64,000 nt of DNA. It comes from Chromatiales bacterium (lineage in GTDB: Bacteria > Pseudomonadota > Gammaproteobacteria > JAGRGH01). This document shows positions 53,258 to 62,718 of this stretch, in pieces. Where the stretch lies: NCBI GenBank assembly GCA_020445605.1, contig JAGRGH010000049.1, positions 1-64,000 on the forward strand, in the 5' to 3' direction. Under the pieces are notes generated by a model. That model was not told where the DNA came from. It made no database searches and saw only the letters and a program-made list of their open reading frames with translations. Position 1 is the first letter of the stretch. Each line of letters starts with the position of its first letter. Both the position numbers and the translations under genes were made by a program.

Positions 53258-53851
53258 ATGAGACTGAGACTCAAGATCACGGCAGCGGCGCTCCTGGCGG
53301 GCGCGCTGCTCCAGGCGACTGGGTCGATCGCAAGCGATCCGCGATCGGCCGAGATGCTGGCGCGTACCTGCGCCGGTTGTCACGGAACGGATGGCGTAAG
53401 CAGCGGGATTGCAAATCCTTCCATTGCCGGCCTGAACGGCGAGTACCTGAACAAGGCGATGGACGAGTTTGCCAAGGATACCCGCCCGTCGACCATCATG
53501 GGCCGCATTGCCCGCGGTTACAGCGAGCTGGAAATCAAGGCGATTGCCGACTATTTTGCCGCGCGGCCGTGGGTGTCTTCCAGCGCTTCTACAAAACCGG
53601 CGCTGGTCGAGAAGGGGCGCGGACTGCATGAACGGTCCTGCGCAACCTGCCATACCGACGGTGGTCGTGGCGGGCCGGGTGCGACACCGCGCATGGCCGG
53701 GCAATGGCCGGCCTATCTGTATATGCAGATGCGCGATATGCACGATCCCGGGTATCTAGGTCCGTCGCCGCTGCTGATGCGCCAGCTGATCCAGCAGCTC
53801 AGCGACGACGATTTGCATGCGCTCGCGCACTACTACGCAAGCCAGAAGTAG
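53258..53851 (+). CDS. Dihaem cytochrome c, FccA-like subunit of flavocytochrome c
   Basis: The 197-residue exported cytochrome has a signal peptide (cleavage near IAS, residue 26) and two class I haem sites CAGCH (38-42) and CATCH (128-132), each with a following Met-containing segment. Such a c4-like dihaem protein is the partner of the sulfide-oxidising flavoprotein FccB, which lies 12 bases downstream. The start ATG at 53258 has GAGGAG upstream; the longer frame lacks a signal. A stand-alone c4 role cannot be excluded. Confidence 0.85.
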   Translation: MRLRLKITAAALLAGALLQATGSIASDPRSAEMLARTCAGCHGTDGVSSGIANPSIAGLNGEYLNKAMDEFAKDTRPSTIMGRIARGYSELEIKAIADYFAARPWVSSSASTKPALVEKGRGLHERSCATCHTDGGRGGPGATPRMAGQWPAYLYMQMRDMHDPGYLGPSPLLMRQLIQQLSDDDLHALAHYYASQK

Positions 53852-53863
53852 AGGAGTCCGATC

Positions 53864-55144
53864 ATGTCCAAGCTTTCACGTAGGGATTTTGTCCGGATCC
53901 TCGGCGCCTCCTCGGCACTCGGGCTGCTCGGCGCCTCCGGCATGGCCCGTTCGGCGGGCACCAAGGCCCGTGTGGTGGTGATCGGCGGTGGCTACGGTGG
54001 CACCATCGCGGCGAAATACATCGCGATGTCGGATCCAGGCATCCGTGTCACGCTGATCGAGAAGGACTCGCAGTTCGTCTCGTGCCCGCTCAGCAACGAG
54101 GTGCTGAGCGGCGATCGCACCATCGGGTCGCTGACGTTCGGCTACCACGGCCTCACTGGGCATGGCGTCAACGTCATGCAGGACGAGATCATCGATATCG
54201 ACGCCGCAAACAAGTATGCACGCGGCAAGTCCGGTAATCGTTACAACTACGACATGCTGGTTGTCTCGCCGGGCGTGGATTTCAAATGGGGTGCGATCAA
54301 GGGCTACGACGAGGCGGCATCGCAACACATGCCGCACGCCTGGAAGGCCGGCGAGCAGACCCTGCTGCTGCGGCGTCAGCTCGAAGCGATGCGTGATGGC
54401 GGCACGTTTTTCATCGTCGCGCCGCCGAATCCGTTCCGATGCCCACCGGGGCCGTACGAGCGTGCCGCGCAGGCCGCCCACTATTTCAAGCATCACAAGC
54501 CGAAATCCAAGGTCGTCATCCTGGATCCGAAGGACAAGTTCTCCAAGCAGGGCCTGTTCACGGCCGGCTGGAAGGCCAACTACGGCGACATGATCGAGTG
54601 GGTGTCCGGTGCCGCGGGTGGCATCGTCGAGGAGGTCAGGCCGGGTTCGATGAAGATCATCGGCCAGGTCGACGAGCACACCGGCGATGTCGTCAACGTG
54701 ATTCCACCGCAGCGTGCGGGCGCCATTGCACAGAAGGCCGGCCTGACCAACGACAGTGGCTGGTGTCCGGTCGATCAGCGCAGTTTCGAGTCATCCATCC
54801 ACAAGGACATCTATGTGATTGGCGATTCCTGCATCGCCGGTGCCATGCCCAAATCCGGCTATGCGGCGAACTCGCAGGGCAAGGTTGTCGCGGCCAACGT
54901 TGTGGCCAAGGTCAACGGTCGCTCTGCTTCGGAGCCGTCCTACGTCAACACCTGCTACAGCGTGATCGCGCCGGATTACGGCATATCGGTCGCGGCCGTT
55001 TATCAGCTCGGCGAGAACGGGATTGTTGGGGTCAAGGGCGCCGGCGGATTGTCACCGGGCCAGGCCAGCGCCCGGACCCGCGCCGACGAGGTCATGTACG
55101 CCTACGGCTGGTATCAGAACATTACGTCCGACATGTTCTCCTGA
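53864..55144 (+). CDS. fccB: Flavocytochrome c sulfide dehydrogenase, flavoprotein subunit
   Basis: This 426-residue periplasmic flavoprotein oxidises sulfide to sulfur or polysulfide. A Tat signal (SRRDFVRIL) is followed by the FAD-binding GGGYGG and C74 in FVSCPLSNEV, equivalent to the cysteine that binds FAD covalently in Allochromatium. The redox-active cysteine pair is C193 (PFRCPPGPYE) and C364 (VNTCYSVIAP). It completes the fccAB pair and is followed by a strong terminator at 55174. Confidence 0.93.
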   Translation: MSKLSRRDFVRILGASSALGLLGASGMARSAGTKARVVVIGGGYGGTIAAKYIAMSDPGIRVTLIEKDSQFVSCPLSNEVLSGDRTIGSLTFGYHGLTGHGVNVMQDEIIDIDAANKYARGKSGNRYNYDMLVVSPGVDFKWGAIKGYDEAASQHMPHAWKAGEQTLLLRRQLEAMRDGGTFFIVAPPNPFRCPPGPYERAAQAAHYFKHHKPKSKVVILDPKDKFSKQGLFTAGWKANYGDMIEWVSGAAGGIVEEVRPGSMKIIGQVDEHTGDVVNVIPPQRAGAIAQKAGLTNDSGWCPVDQRSFESSIHKDIYVIGDSCIAGAMPKSGYAANSQGKVVAANVVAKVNGRSASEPSYVNTCYSVIAPDYGISVAAVYQLGENGIVGVKGAGGLSPGQASARTRADEVMYAYGWYQNITSDMFS

Positions 55145-55173
55145 ATACCCATAAATCCCCCCTGGGTGATTGT

Positions 55174-55211
55174 CGCGGCACCTCTCGGGGTGCCGCGAAT
55201 CGTTTTGTTCC
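55174..55211 (+). terminator. Intrinsic terminator after fccB
   Basis: CGCGGCACC and GGTGCCGCG form a 9-bp stem with a 6-base loop, followed by AATCGTTTTG. It lies 29 bases past the fccB stop. Confidence 0.8.
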
Positions 55212-55303
55212 ACGAACCCGCGCAGCCGTCCACTGCGGGTGTCTGGGGCGGTGTCGCGGCTGGTCAAGCCCGGGGTGATCGCGTATGATTGCCGGCTCTA
55301 TCC

Positions 55304-55379
<76 letters not shown>

Positions 55380-55392
55380 AAATCCCCCCGGG

Positions 55393-55432
55393 ACGGGCGC
55401 CGATCGCAACGATCCGCGCCCGTTTTGTTTTT
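55393..55432 (+). terminator. Intrinsic terminator after tRNA-Ala
   Basis: A long stem (ACGGGCGC...GCGCCCGT with an inner CGATCG/CGATC part and one mismatch) is followed by TTTGTTTTTG. It sits 13 bases after the tRNA. Confidence 0.85.
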
Positions 55433-55441
55433 GCCGTTCCG

Positions 55442-55960
55442 TCAGCCGGACGGAACAGACCGAACCTCGAAGCTGAGTGCTTCGAGATCGCCGAACACCC
55501 AAGTCGCAGCCGCACCGCCCGCGCCACCCACCGTGCCGGGATCAACGAGCGTCGTTTTGCCCCCCTTCAGATTCGGCAGTTGCTCGATCCCCGGAACGTG
55601 GCTATGGCCGCAGCAGACCAAGTCCCAATCCCCGGTGGCGCACATCGCGCGTGCATAGTGCGGGTAGTGGACCAGAAAGATGCGCCGGCCGCCGAGTTCA
55701 AGTTCGGCGTCCTGGCCGTGGAAGGTGATCGCGCGATCGCGCCTGGCGGCCATGCGGCTCATCACGACGAGGTCGCCCGTATTGTTGCCATGAATGACAT
55801 GGATCGGCAGGCCGACATCGGTCACTGCGGCCAGCGTACTCGGGGCGACGACGTCGCCGCAGTGCAGCACCGTTTCGGCACCCATGGCGTGCGCGTCGGC
55901 AAGCGCTCGCGCCAGCAGCGGGATGTTGTCGTGGCTGTCCGAAACGATCGCGACTTTCAT
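55442..55960 (-). CDS. YfcE/MJ0936-family metallophosphodiesterase
   Basis: The 172-residue cytoplasmic enzyme has the calcineurin-like dinuclear metal motifs: SDSHDN, CGDVV, HGNNTGD, LVHYPHY and CGHSHVP. Family members hydrolyse artificial or cyclic phosphodiesters and their natural substrate is often unknown. The start at 55960 is preferred; the longer frame to 56110 is not conserved in style. The 250 bases upstream, to ppa, contain no gene I can support. Confidence 0.88.
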   Translation of the reverse strand: MKVAIVSDSHDNIPLLARALADAHAMGAETVLHCGDVVAPSTLAAVTDVGLPIHVIHGNNTGDLVVMSRMAARRDRAITFHGQDAELELGGRRIFLVHYPHYARAMCATGDWDLVCCGHSHVPGIEQLPNLKGGKTTLVDPGTVGGAGGAAATWVFGDLEALSFEVRSVPSG

Positions 55961-56210
55961 GGGCGGGTGGTCGGAGACACAGCTTCGACAGGATGTTGAA
56001 AACGGTCCGTCGATGGCCTTTTCGACGTCACAGCCGAAGCGCGAAGATTTCCGTTGCTGACGAAAATCCAACGCTTCGAGGTTCGGTTTCCTGGCGAAAC
56101 TCCCCCGCACGACACCACAGCCTGCCGCCCCAGTGGAACGACGGGTGTCCGGCGTCGCCGGGGCGCGCTGGGCGGCAAAAGCGGCGGCCCAGCCACCGCC
56201 GCCATGCGGA

Positions 56211-56759
56211 TCAGAAGTTCGGGCGTTCCGGCGCTTCCTTGAACATCCTCACGCTGTCGAGGATTTCCTGCTTGGCTTCCTCGACGCCGGCCCAGCCGCC
56301 CACGCGAACCCACTTGCCTTCGTCCAGGTCCTTGTAGTGCTCGAAAAAGTGCGCGATCTGGTTGAGCAGTTCCTCGGGCATGTCGCGAAACGAGTCCACG
56401 CGCCGGTAGGTCTTGCAAAGCTTGTCGATGGGCAGGGCGAGCACCTTGGCATCGTCGCCCGATTCGTCGGTCATCTTCAGCACACCGACCGGCCGGCAGC
56501 GGATCACCGAGCCCGAGATGAGCGGGTAGGGCGTCACGACCAGCACGTCGACCGGGTCGCCATCCGCGGACAGCGTGTGCGGCACGTAGCCGTAGTTGCA
56601 CGGATAGTGCATGGCCGTCGACATGAACCGGTCGACGAACATCGCGCCGGTATGTTTGTCGAGTTCGTATTTGACCGGGTCGCTGTGCGCCGGGATCTCG
56701 ACTATGACGTTGATGTCGTTCGGGACGTCGGCGCCCGAGGTGACGCGGTCAAGGATCAT
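56211..56759 (-). CDS. ppa: Soluble inorganic pyrophosphatase
   Basis: This family I pyrophosphatase of 182 residues hydrolyses PPi. The metal-binding signature is DGDPVDVLV, with further conserved YxxD-like stretches ([10 protein letters not shown]) and the [15 protein letters not shown] start. It lies downstream of hppA and pfp on the same strand but with a 189-base gap and a hairpin, so it may have its own promoter. Soluble PPase would compete with the energy-conserving PPi users beside it. Confidence 0.95.
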   Translation of the reverse strand: MILDRVTSGADVPNDINVIVEIPAHSDPVKYELDKHTGAMFVDRFMSTAMHYPCNYGYVPHTLSADGDPVDVLVVTPYPLISGSVIRCRPVGVLKMTDESGDDAKVLALPIDKLCKTYRRVDSFRDMPEELLNQIAHFFEHYKDLDEGKWVRVGGWAGVEEAKQEILDSVRMFKEAPERPNF

Positions 56760-56918
56760 CGATTCGGTCCTGTGCTGCGGTAGGTCTCATTTTGGCGCTC
56801 TGATCCATCCATCCCGGATTGCCAGAGCGATGAAAACGTGAAACGCGGGTTCCCGTTTTCTCTCATTTTCAATGGCTTGCGCGCATGGAAAATGTCTGCA
56901 CGTCCCTGTGCCGAAAGA

Positions 56919-56939
56919 AGCTCTGACCGAATCAGAGCT
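56919..56939 (-). terminator. Terminator-like hairpin after hppA
   Basis: On the minus strand AGCTCTGA-TTCGG-TCAGAGCT, an 8-bp perfect stem with a 5-base loop, is followed by TCTTTC. It lies 10 bases after the hppA stop and separates it from ppa. Confidence 0.65.
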
Positions 56940-56948
56940 GCCGACGGA

Positions 56949-58997
56949 TCATAGCAGCGGCACGATCATCAGGGCGACGATGTTGATGATCTTGATCAGC
57001 GGGTTCACGGCCGGTCCCGCGGTGTCCTTGTACGGGTCGCCGACGGTGTCGCCGGTGACCGCGGCCTTGTGCGCGTCCGAGCCCTTGCCACCGTGATTGC
57101 CGTCCTCGACGTATTTCTTCGCGTTGTCCCAGGCGCCACCACCGGTGGTCATGGAGATCGCGACGAACAGGCCGGTGATGATGGTTCCGATCAGAAGACC
57201 GCCCAGCGCCTTGGGTCCGGCGTCGCCGCCGAGCGCGAAGGCCATGCCGAATGCGACCACGATCGGCGCGAGCACCGGAAGCAGTGACGGGATGATCATT
57301 TCCTTGATCGCCGAGCGCGTCAGCATGTCCACGGCGCGGCCGTAATCAGGCTTTTCGCTGTGGTCCATGATGCCGGGCTTTTCTTTGAACTGGCGACGCA
57401 CCTCGTTGACGATGCCGCCGGCTGCACGGCCCACGGCCTCCATCGCCATCGAACCGAACAGGTACGGGATCAGGCCACCGAGGATCAGGCCGATCAGCAC
57501 AGCCGGGTCGGACAGGCGGAAGACCAGATCCTTGCCGGCTTCGGAAAGGGAGTTCGTGTAGTCCGCGAACAGCACCAGCGCGGCCAGCCCGGCCGAGCCG
57601 ATTGCGTAGCCTTTCGTGACGGCCTTGGTGGTGTTGCCGACCGCATCGAGCGGGTCGGTGATGTTGCGGATCGACTCGTCGAGTTCCGCCATTTCGGCGA
57701 TGCCGCCGGCGTTGTCGGTGATCGGTCCGTAGGCGTCCAGCGCGACGATGATGCCGGTCATCGAAAGCATCGAGGTCGCGGCGATCGCGATGCCGTACAG
57801 GCCGGCCATCTCGTACGCACCAAGAATCGAGGCGCAGATCGCGATGACCGGCGCAGCGGTGGATTTCATCGAGATGCCGAGGCCCGCGATGATGTTCGTG
57901 CCATGCCCGGTGGTCGACGCCGAGGCGATATGCCGGACCGGCGCGTAGTGCGTGGAGGTGTAGTACTCCGTGATCATCACCAGTGCAGCGGTCAGCACCA
58001 GCCCGATCACCGCGGAGGCGAACAGATCGCCGGTGGAATACAGGCCGTTGTCGGCCATGACCCAGTCGGTCACGAAGTAGAACGCGACCGCCGACAGCAG
58101 GCCGGCGACGATCAGACCCTTGTACAGCGCGCCCATGATGTTGGCCTGGCCCGCACGCATCTTCACGAAGAAGGTGCCGATGACCGATGCAATGATCGAC
58201 GCGCCACCCAGTGCGAGCGGGTAGATCACGGATGCCGCGGAGGCGTCGCCCGTGAACGTCAGCCCGCCGAGCAGCATGGTCGCGATGATCGTGACCGCGT
58301 AGGTCTCGAACAGGTCTGCGGCCATGCCGGCGCAGTCACCGACGTTGTCGCCGACGTTGTCCGCGATCACCGCCGGGTTTCGGGGGTCATCCTCGGGGAT
58401 GCCGGCCTCGACCTTGCCAACCAGGTCCGCGCCAACGTCCGCGCCCTTGGTGAAGATGCCACCGCCGAGGCGGGCGAAGATCGAAATCAGCGAGCCGCCG
58501 AAGCCCAGTCCGACCAGCGCGTGCAGGGCGTGTTTCTGTTCCACGCCGACCGCGGAGAGGATCGCGAAATAGCCGGCGACGCCGATCAGGCCGAGACCGA
58601 TGACCAGGAGCCCCGTGATCGCACCACCGCGGAACGCCACGTCGAACGCCGCGGCCATGCCGTCGTGGGCGGCCTGCGCGGTGCGCACGTTCGCGCGCAC
58701 CGAGATGTTCATTCCGATGTAGCCGGCCGCGCCCGAGAACACCGCGCCGATGAGAAAGCCGAATGCGGATGCCCAGGAGATGAACACGCCGATCAGGACG
58801 AACAGTACGGCACCGACGATGCCGATGGTCGTGTACTGCCGGTTGAGGTAGGCGGCAGCGCCTTCCTGCACCGCGGCGGAGATCTCGACCATCCGCGCGT
58901 TGCCGGTCGGCTTGGCAAGAATCCATTTGACCGACAACGCGCCATAGGCAATGGCGACGACACCGGCGATCAGTGCAAACAACAGTTCGACGGACAT
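56949..58997 (-). CDS. hppA: K+-independent H+-translocating membrane pyrophosphatase
   Basis: This 682-residue integral membrane enzyme couples PPi hydrolysis to proton export. The substrate motif [21 protein letters not shown] (positions about 190-210, here by its ends) and [18 protein letters not shown] are intact, and about 16 hydrophobic segments are present. The sequence [10 protein letters not shown] has Lys at the position that separates K+-independent (Lys) from K+-dependent (Ala) enzymes, so proton pumping without potassium is predicted. It is 128 bases downstream of the PPi-dependent phosphofructokinase gene. Confidence 0.96.
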   Translation of the reverse strand: MSVELLFALIAGVVAIAYGALSVKWILAKPTGNARMVEISAAVQEGAAAYLNRQYTTIGIVGAVLFVLIGVFISWASAFGFLIGAVFSGAAGYIGMNISVRANVRTAQAAHDGMAAAFDVAFRGGAITGLLVIGLGLIGVAGYFAILSAVGVEQKHALHALVGLGFGGSLISIFARLGGGIFTKGADVGADLVGKVEAGIPEDDPRNPAVIADNVGDNVGDCAGMAADLFETYAVTIIATMLLGGLTFTGDASAASVIYPLALGGASIIASVIGTFFVKMRAGQANIMGALYKGLIVAGLLSAVAFYFVTDWVMADNGLYSTGDLFASAVIGLVLTAALVMITEYYTSTHYAPVRHIASASTTGHGTNIIAGLGISMKSTAAPVIAICASILGAYEMAGLYGIAIAATSMLSMTGIIVALDAYGPITDNAGGIAEMAELDESIRNITDPLDAVGNTTKAVTKGYAIGSAGLAALVLFADYTNSLSEAGKDLVFRLSDPAVLIGLILGGLIPYLFGSMAMEAVGRAAGGIVNEVRRQFKEKPGIMDHSEKPDYGRAVDMLTRSAIKEMIIPSLLPVLAPIVVAFGMAFALGGDAGPKALGGLLIGTIITGLFVAISMTTGGGAWDNAKKYVEDGNHGGKGSDAHKAAVTGDTVGDPYKDTAGPAVNPLIKIINIVALMIVPLL

Positions 58998-59125
58998 GGG
59001 ATTACCCCCGGTTAATACAGATTAGGGAAACTCCGAACAGCTCAGAGTTTCACGTTCGCGGCAATCCTTCGTTGGATTGGTGAAAGCTTCGTCAAGCCGG
59101 CCCGGATCGCTCCGTGCGCTTGTGC

Positions 59126-60379
59126 CTATAACTCGAACGCAGGCAGTTTCTTGGCGACTGCGGCGTTTTTCAGCGTCACATATCGCGGCATGCCGTTTTC
59201 ATAGGGTGGGTAGTCCTCGCCCAGCGTCAGCGGCATGAGGTAGTCGCGACATTCCTGGGTGATGCCGAAACCGTCGGGGCTGATGAATTCGCGCGGCATC
59301 ATCTTTTCGACGTTGGCGACCTCCGACAGCGGGGCCTTGCCGACGGTCCAGGTGTACGGCTTGTTGGACGTGCGTACGACTGTGGGCATGATCGCGCTGT
59401 CACCGGCCAGCGCAAACTCGACGGCGGCCTTGCCCATGGCATAGGCCTGCTCGACGTCACTCTTGGACGCCAGGTGTCGCGCAGCACGCTGCAGGTAATC
59501 GGCCACGGCCCAGTGGAACTTGTAGCCAAGTGCGTCCTTGATCATGTTCGCGACGACCGGAGCCGCGCCGCCGAGCTGCGCATGTCCGAACGCATCGCGC
59601 GTGCCCTGTTCGGCGAGGAAGCGGCCATCGGGCCAGTGCGCCCCTTCGGAGACGACGACGGTGCAGTAGTCGTATTTTTCGACGTTCGCCTTGACCTGCG
59701 CGAGAAACTTTTCCTGGTCGAATTCGATCTCTGGAAACAGGATCACGACGGGAATGCCGTGGTCGGTCACCAGGCCGCCGGCTGCGGCAATCCATCCGGC
59801 ATGTCGGCCCATGACCTCGATCACGAACACCTTGGTCGAGGTCTTGGCCATGGAGCGCACGTCGAACGACGCCTCCAGGGTGCTGACCGCGATGTACTTT
59901 GCCACCGAGCCGAAACCCGGGCAGTTGTCGGTGATCGGCAGATCGTTGTCGACGGTCTTCGGCACATGGATCGCCTGGATCGGAAAGCCCATGGTCTCCG
60001 ACAGCTGCGAGACCTTGTGGCAGGTGTCGGCGGAGTCGCCGCCACCGTTGTAGAAGAAGTAGCCGATGTCGTGCGCCTTGAAGACTTCGATCAGGCGCTC
60101 GTACTCGCGGCGGTTCTTCTCGAGGCTCTTGAGCTTGTAGCGACACGAGCCGAACGCGCCGGACGGGGTGTACTTCAGCGCGGCAATCTTGGCGTCGGAT
60201 TCTTTCGAGGTGTCGATCAGATCCTCGGTCAGTGCGCCGATGATGCCGTTGCGTCCGGCATACACGTTCGCAATCTTGTCCGGATGGCGGCGCGCGGTTT
60301 CAATGACGCCACAGGCTGAGGCGTTGATGACGGCGGTGACACCGCCGGACTGTGCGTAGAAGGCATTTTTGGCAGCCAT
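59126..60379 (-). CDS. pfp: Pyrophosphate-dependent 6-phosphofructokinase
   Basis: The 417-residue enzyme interconverts fructose 6-phosphate and fructose 1,6-bisphosphate using PPi. The determinants that exclude ATP are present: D115 in NGGGDSADT and K141 in PKTVDND, 26 residues apart as in other PPi enzymes. Further motifs are GFGSVAKYI and MGRHAGWIA. In autotrophs and methanotrophs this reversible enzyme can return energy as PPi, feeding a proton-pumping pyrophosphatase such as the hppA next to it. Confidence 0.94.
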   Translation of the reverse strand: MAAKNAFYAQSGGVTAVINASACGVIETARRHPDKIANVYAGRNGIIGALTEDLIDTSKESDAKIAALKYTPSGAFGSCRYKLKSLEKNRREYERLIEVFKAHDIGYFFYNGGGDSADTCHKVSQLSETMGFPIQAIHVPKTVDNDLPITDNCPGFGSVAKYIAVSTLEASFDVRSMAKTSTKVFVIEVMGRHAGWIAAAGGLVTDHGIPVVILFPEIEFDQEKFLAQVKANVEKYDYCTVVVSEGAHWPDGRFLAEQGTRDAFGHAQLGGAAPVVANMIKDALGYKFHWAVADYLQRAARHLASKSDVEQAYAMGKAAVEFALAGDSAIMPTVVRTSNKPYTWTVGKAPLSEVANVEKMMPREFISPDGFGITQECRDYLMPLTLGEDYPPYENGMPRYVTLKNAAVAKKLPAFEL

Positions 60380-60728
60380 GATGCTTCCCCTTTCGGTGTT
60401 CGTTTATGGCTTAACGTGGATCAAGTTCGGTCAGTCCCCGTGCCGGGCTGCGCCACGGCCTGATCTGACCCGGTTCGGCGGCGATGCGAACTTTGCGCAA
60501 GCTTCAATCATCGGCCTGAAGTTCGTGGCGAAAGATCGGCGCAAGTGGGCGCGCTGTGGGCCTGAGGACGGCGAAAAACCGGACATCGCCGGGCCGCTGC
60601 GGCCGCTACCAATCGGTCGCGAAGCATACCGCATCCGGGCCGGACGCAGGATGAGCCTGGCTTGATCGGGGTATAGAAAGAAAAAGGGCCCGCGTTGCGG
60701 GCCCTGGTGAGTGTCGCGCAGGGGTGTC
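60380..60728 (-). other. Intergenic region upstream of pfp
   Basis: No coding sequence could be supported in these 349 bases; open frames on both strands lack ribosome sites and family features. It holds the degQ terminator at 60675-60705 and presumably the pfp promoter next to the pfp start. Confidence 0.5.
60675..60705 (-). terminator. Intrinsic terminator after degQ
   Basis: On the minus strand AGGGCCCGC-AAC-GCGGGCCCT forms a 9-bp stem and a 3-base loop followed by TTTTTCTTTC. It lies 23 bases after the degQ stop. Confidence 0.9.
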
Positions 60729-62174
60729 TCAGGCGCGCGGCACGCGCACCGCGATGAACATCGGGCTGCCCGCGCGTTCCACGAGCACGGCCACCGAGCG
60801 GTCGGCCTTCAGGTCGTTGATGGCGGACTCGGCGTCGGACAGGGAGTCCACGCGGCGACCGTCGATCATGACGATCACGTCACCGCGCCGCAGCCCGGCC
60901 GAATCGGCCGCGCTCTCCGGGGTGACCTTGACGACGACGACGCCGTGATTCGCTTCGATCTCCGGATTGCGGCGCTTGGCGTCGTCCAGCGGCTCGATCA
61001 CCAGTCCGAGCCGGTCGCTCGGCTGCTCGCGCGGCGTCTCGTCTTTGCGCGAATCGCGACTCGAAAGCTGGGTCTGGTCCTCGTTCGGCAGGGCGCCGAT
61101 GCGCACCTGGACCTCGCGCGAGCGGTTGTCGCGCAGAACCAGCACGGTGGCGTTCTTGTCGACCGGCGCCGCGCCGACCAGGGGCGGCAGGGCCGCGGAA
61201 TTGCCGACCTTGCGGCCGTTGAATTCCAGGATGACGTCGCCGACGCGCAGCTCGGAATCGCGCGCTGGGCTGTCGTCGAGAATCTGTGCGACCAGCGCCC
61301 CGTGCGGGTGATCCATGCCGAATGAGCGTGCCAGTTCGCGGTCGACGTCCTGAATCAGCACGCCAAGCCAGCCGCGAGAGACGTGGCCGGTGGTGCGCAG
61401 CTGGTCTGCCACGTTCATCGCGATCGAGATCGGGATCGCGAACGACAGGCCCATGAACCCGCCATTGCGGCTGTAGATCTGCGAATTGATGCCGACCACC
61501 TTGCCGTCCAGATCGAACAGGGGTCCACCCGAATTGCCAACATTGATCGGCACGTCGGTCTGAATGAACGGCACGTAGTTCTCGCTGGGAAGGTTGCGGC
61601 CCTTGGCGCTGACTATGCCCTTGGTCACCGTGTGCTCGAAGCCGAACGGCGAGCCGATCGCGAGCACCCAGTCGCCGGTGCGCAGGGTCGCATCGTCGCC
61701 GACCTTCACGGTCGGAAGGCCCCTGGCGTCGATTTTCAGGACTGCGACGTCGCTGCGCTTGTCGATGCCGACCACGGTTGCGGTGAATTCGCGGCGGTCG
61801 TTCAGCCGCACGACAATCTCGTCTGCATCGTCAACGACATGTGCGTTCGTCAGAACGTAACCGTCTTCCGAAATGATGAATCCCGAGCCCAGCGAGCGTG
61901 CATCGAAATGTCCGAACGGACTTTCTTCGCCGTCCTCGGGGTTGTTGAAAAAGTGCCGGAAGAATTCGTGGAACGGGGAATCCTCGGGCAGATTCGGAAT
62001 CTGCATGTTCGGTTTGCGCTGCGCGATGTGCTGTTTCGTGCTGATGTTGACGACGGCCGGCGCATTGCGGTCCACGAGATCGGCGAACTGCGGCAGGCCG
62101 TCATGCGCACGCAGCGCGCCCGCCCAGATCATCACGATGGCAAATACGCTGTAAAACCTTGCTTGTCTGATCAT
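60729..62174 (-). CDS. degQ: DegQ/MucD-type periplasmic serine protease
   Basis: This HtrA-family protease of 481 residues degrades misfolded envelope proteins. A signal peptide (cleavage near LRAHD, residue 23) precedes the trypsin-like domain with the triad in TNAHVV, SDVAVLKI and VGNSGGPLFD. Two PDZ domains follow (from GWLGVLIQDVD and from LGLVIEPLDDA). The start at 62174 is preferred because it begins the signal. As mucD it ends the envelope-stress cluster rseA-rseB-rseC. Confidence 0.94.
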   Translation of the reverse strand: MIRQARFYSVFAIVMIWAGALRAHDGLPQFADLVDRNAPAVVNISTKQHIAQRKPNMQIPNLPEDSPFHEFFRHFFNNPEDGEESPFGHFDARSLGSGFIISEDGYVLTNAHVVDDADEIVVRLNDRREFTATVVGIDKRSDVAVLKIDARGLPTVKVGDDATLRTGDWVLAIGSPFGFEHTVTKGIVSAKGRNLPSENYVPFIQTDVPINVGNSGGPLFDLDGKVVGINSQIYSRNGGFMGLSFAIPISIAMNVADQLRTTGHVSRGWLGVLIQDVDRELARSFGMDHPHGALVAQILDDSPARDSELRVGDVILEFNGRKVGNSAALPPLVGAAPVDKNATVLVLRDNRSREVQVRIGALPNEDQTQLSSRDSRKDETPREQPSDRLGLVIEPLDDAKRRNPEIEANHGVVVVKVTPESAADSAGLRRGDVIVMIDGRRVDSLSDAESAINDLKADRSVAVLVERAGSPMFIAVRVPRA

Positions 62175-62238
62175 CTGGCTACCTCGAATCTGAGCAGCGA
62201 AACCTGCGGTATGTATTGCGACACACCGTGCTGCCCAC

Positions 62239-62718
62239 TCAGAGCTTGTTGTCCGGCGCAAAGTTCCGCGCATGGGCTGGCCGGGTGGAAGGTTCGGTTG
62301 CCGGAGCGATCCAGCGCTGCGCCCAGACCGGTCGGCGAAGCAATGAATGCGCGATCCACAGCCCCAGTCCGAGGCCCGCGGCGCCGGCAATCAATTCGAT
62401 TCCGGTCGCTGCCGGCGCAAGCGCCATGCCCAGACAGAGTCCGGCGACCGGCAGACCATAGGCGATCACCGTCGAGGCGAGCAGTGCGGATTCGTCGATC
62501 GCCAGTTCGATCGGCGTGCCTGGCGCGGGTGTTGGTGACGGTGTGGCGACCTCGATCACACGGGCGGGCCGGACCAGCCAGCGCTCGATCAGCGAACCCC
62601 CACAGGCACCGGTGCTAGTACAACCGGTGCAGCCCGTTGCGTTTTGCTCCAGCGCCACCTGCATCCGCGCGCCGCAGAGCGCAATCACCTTGCCCCGCAG
62701 CCGCAGGTCGTCGCTCAC
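62239..62718 (-). CDS. rseC: SoxR-reducing/RseC-family membrane protein
   Basis: The 159-residue protein has an N-terminal cysteine cluster (CTGCTSTGAC, plus CG before), two TM helices (about residues 80-100 and 105-125) and a basic tail, the RseC/MucC arrangement. In E. coli RseC has been linked to sigma-E and to SoxR reduction. It overlaps rseB by 4 bases and is 64 bases before degQ. Confidence 0.88.
   Translation of the reverse strand: MSDDLRLRGKVIALCGARMQVALEQNATGCTGCTSTGACGGSLIERWLVRPARVIEVATPSPTPAPGTPIELAIDESALLASTVIAYGLPVAGLCLGMALAPAATGIELIAGAAGLGLGLWIAHSLLRRPVWAQRWIAPATEPSTRPAHARNFAPDNKL

Noticed and set aside
57360-59015. Plus-strand open frame opposite hppA
   Set aside because: It is composed of repetitive charged residues produced by reading the pyrophosphatase backwards.
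60369-60665. Small plus-strand frame in the gap before pfp
   Set aside because: It has no ribosome site or family features, and it overlaps the pfp start region.
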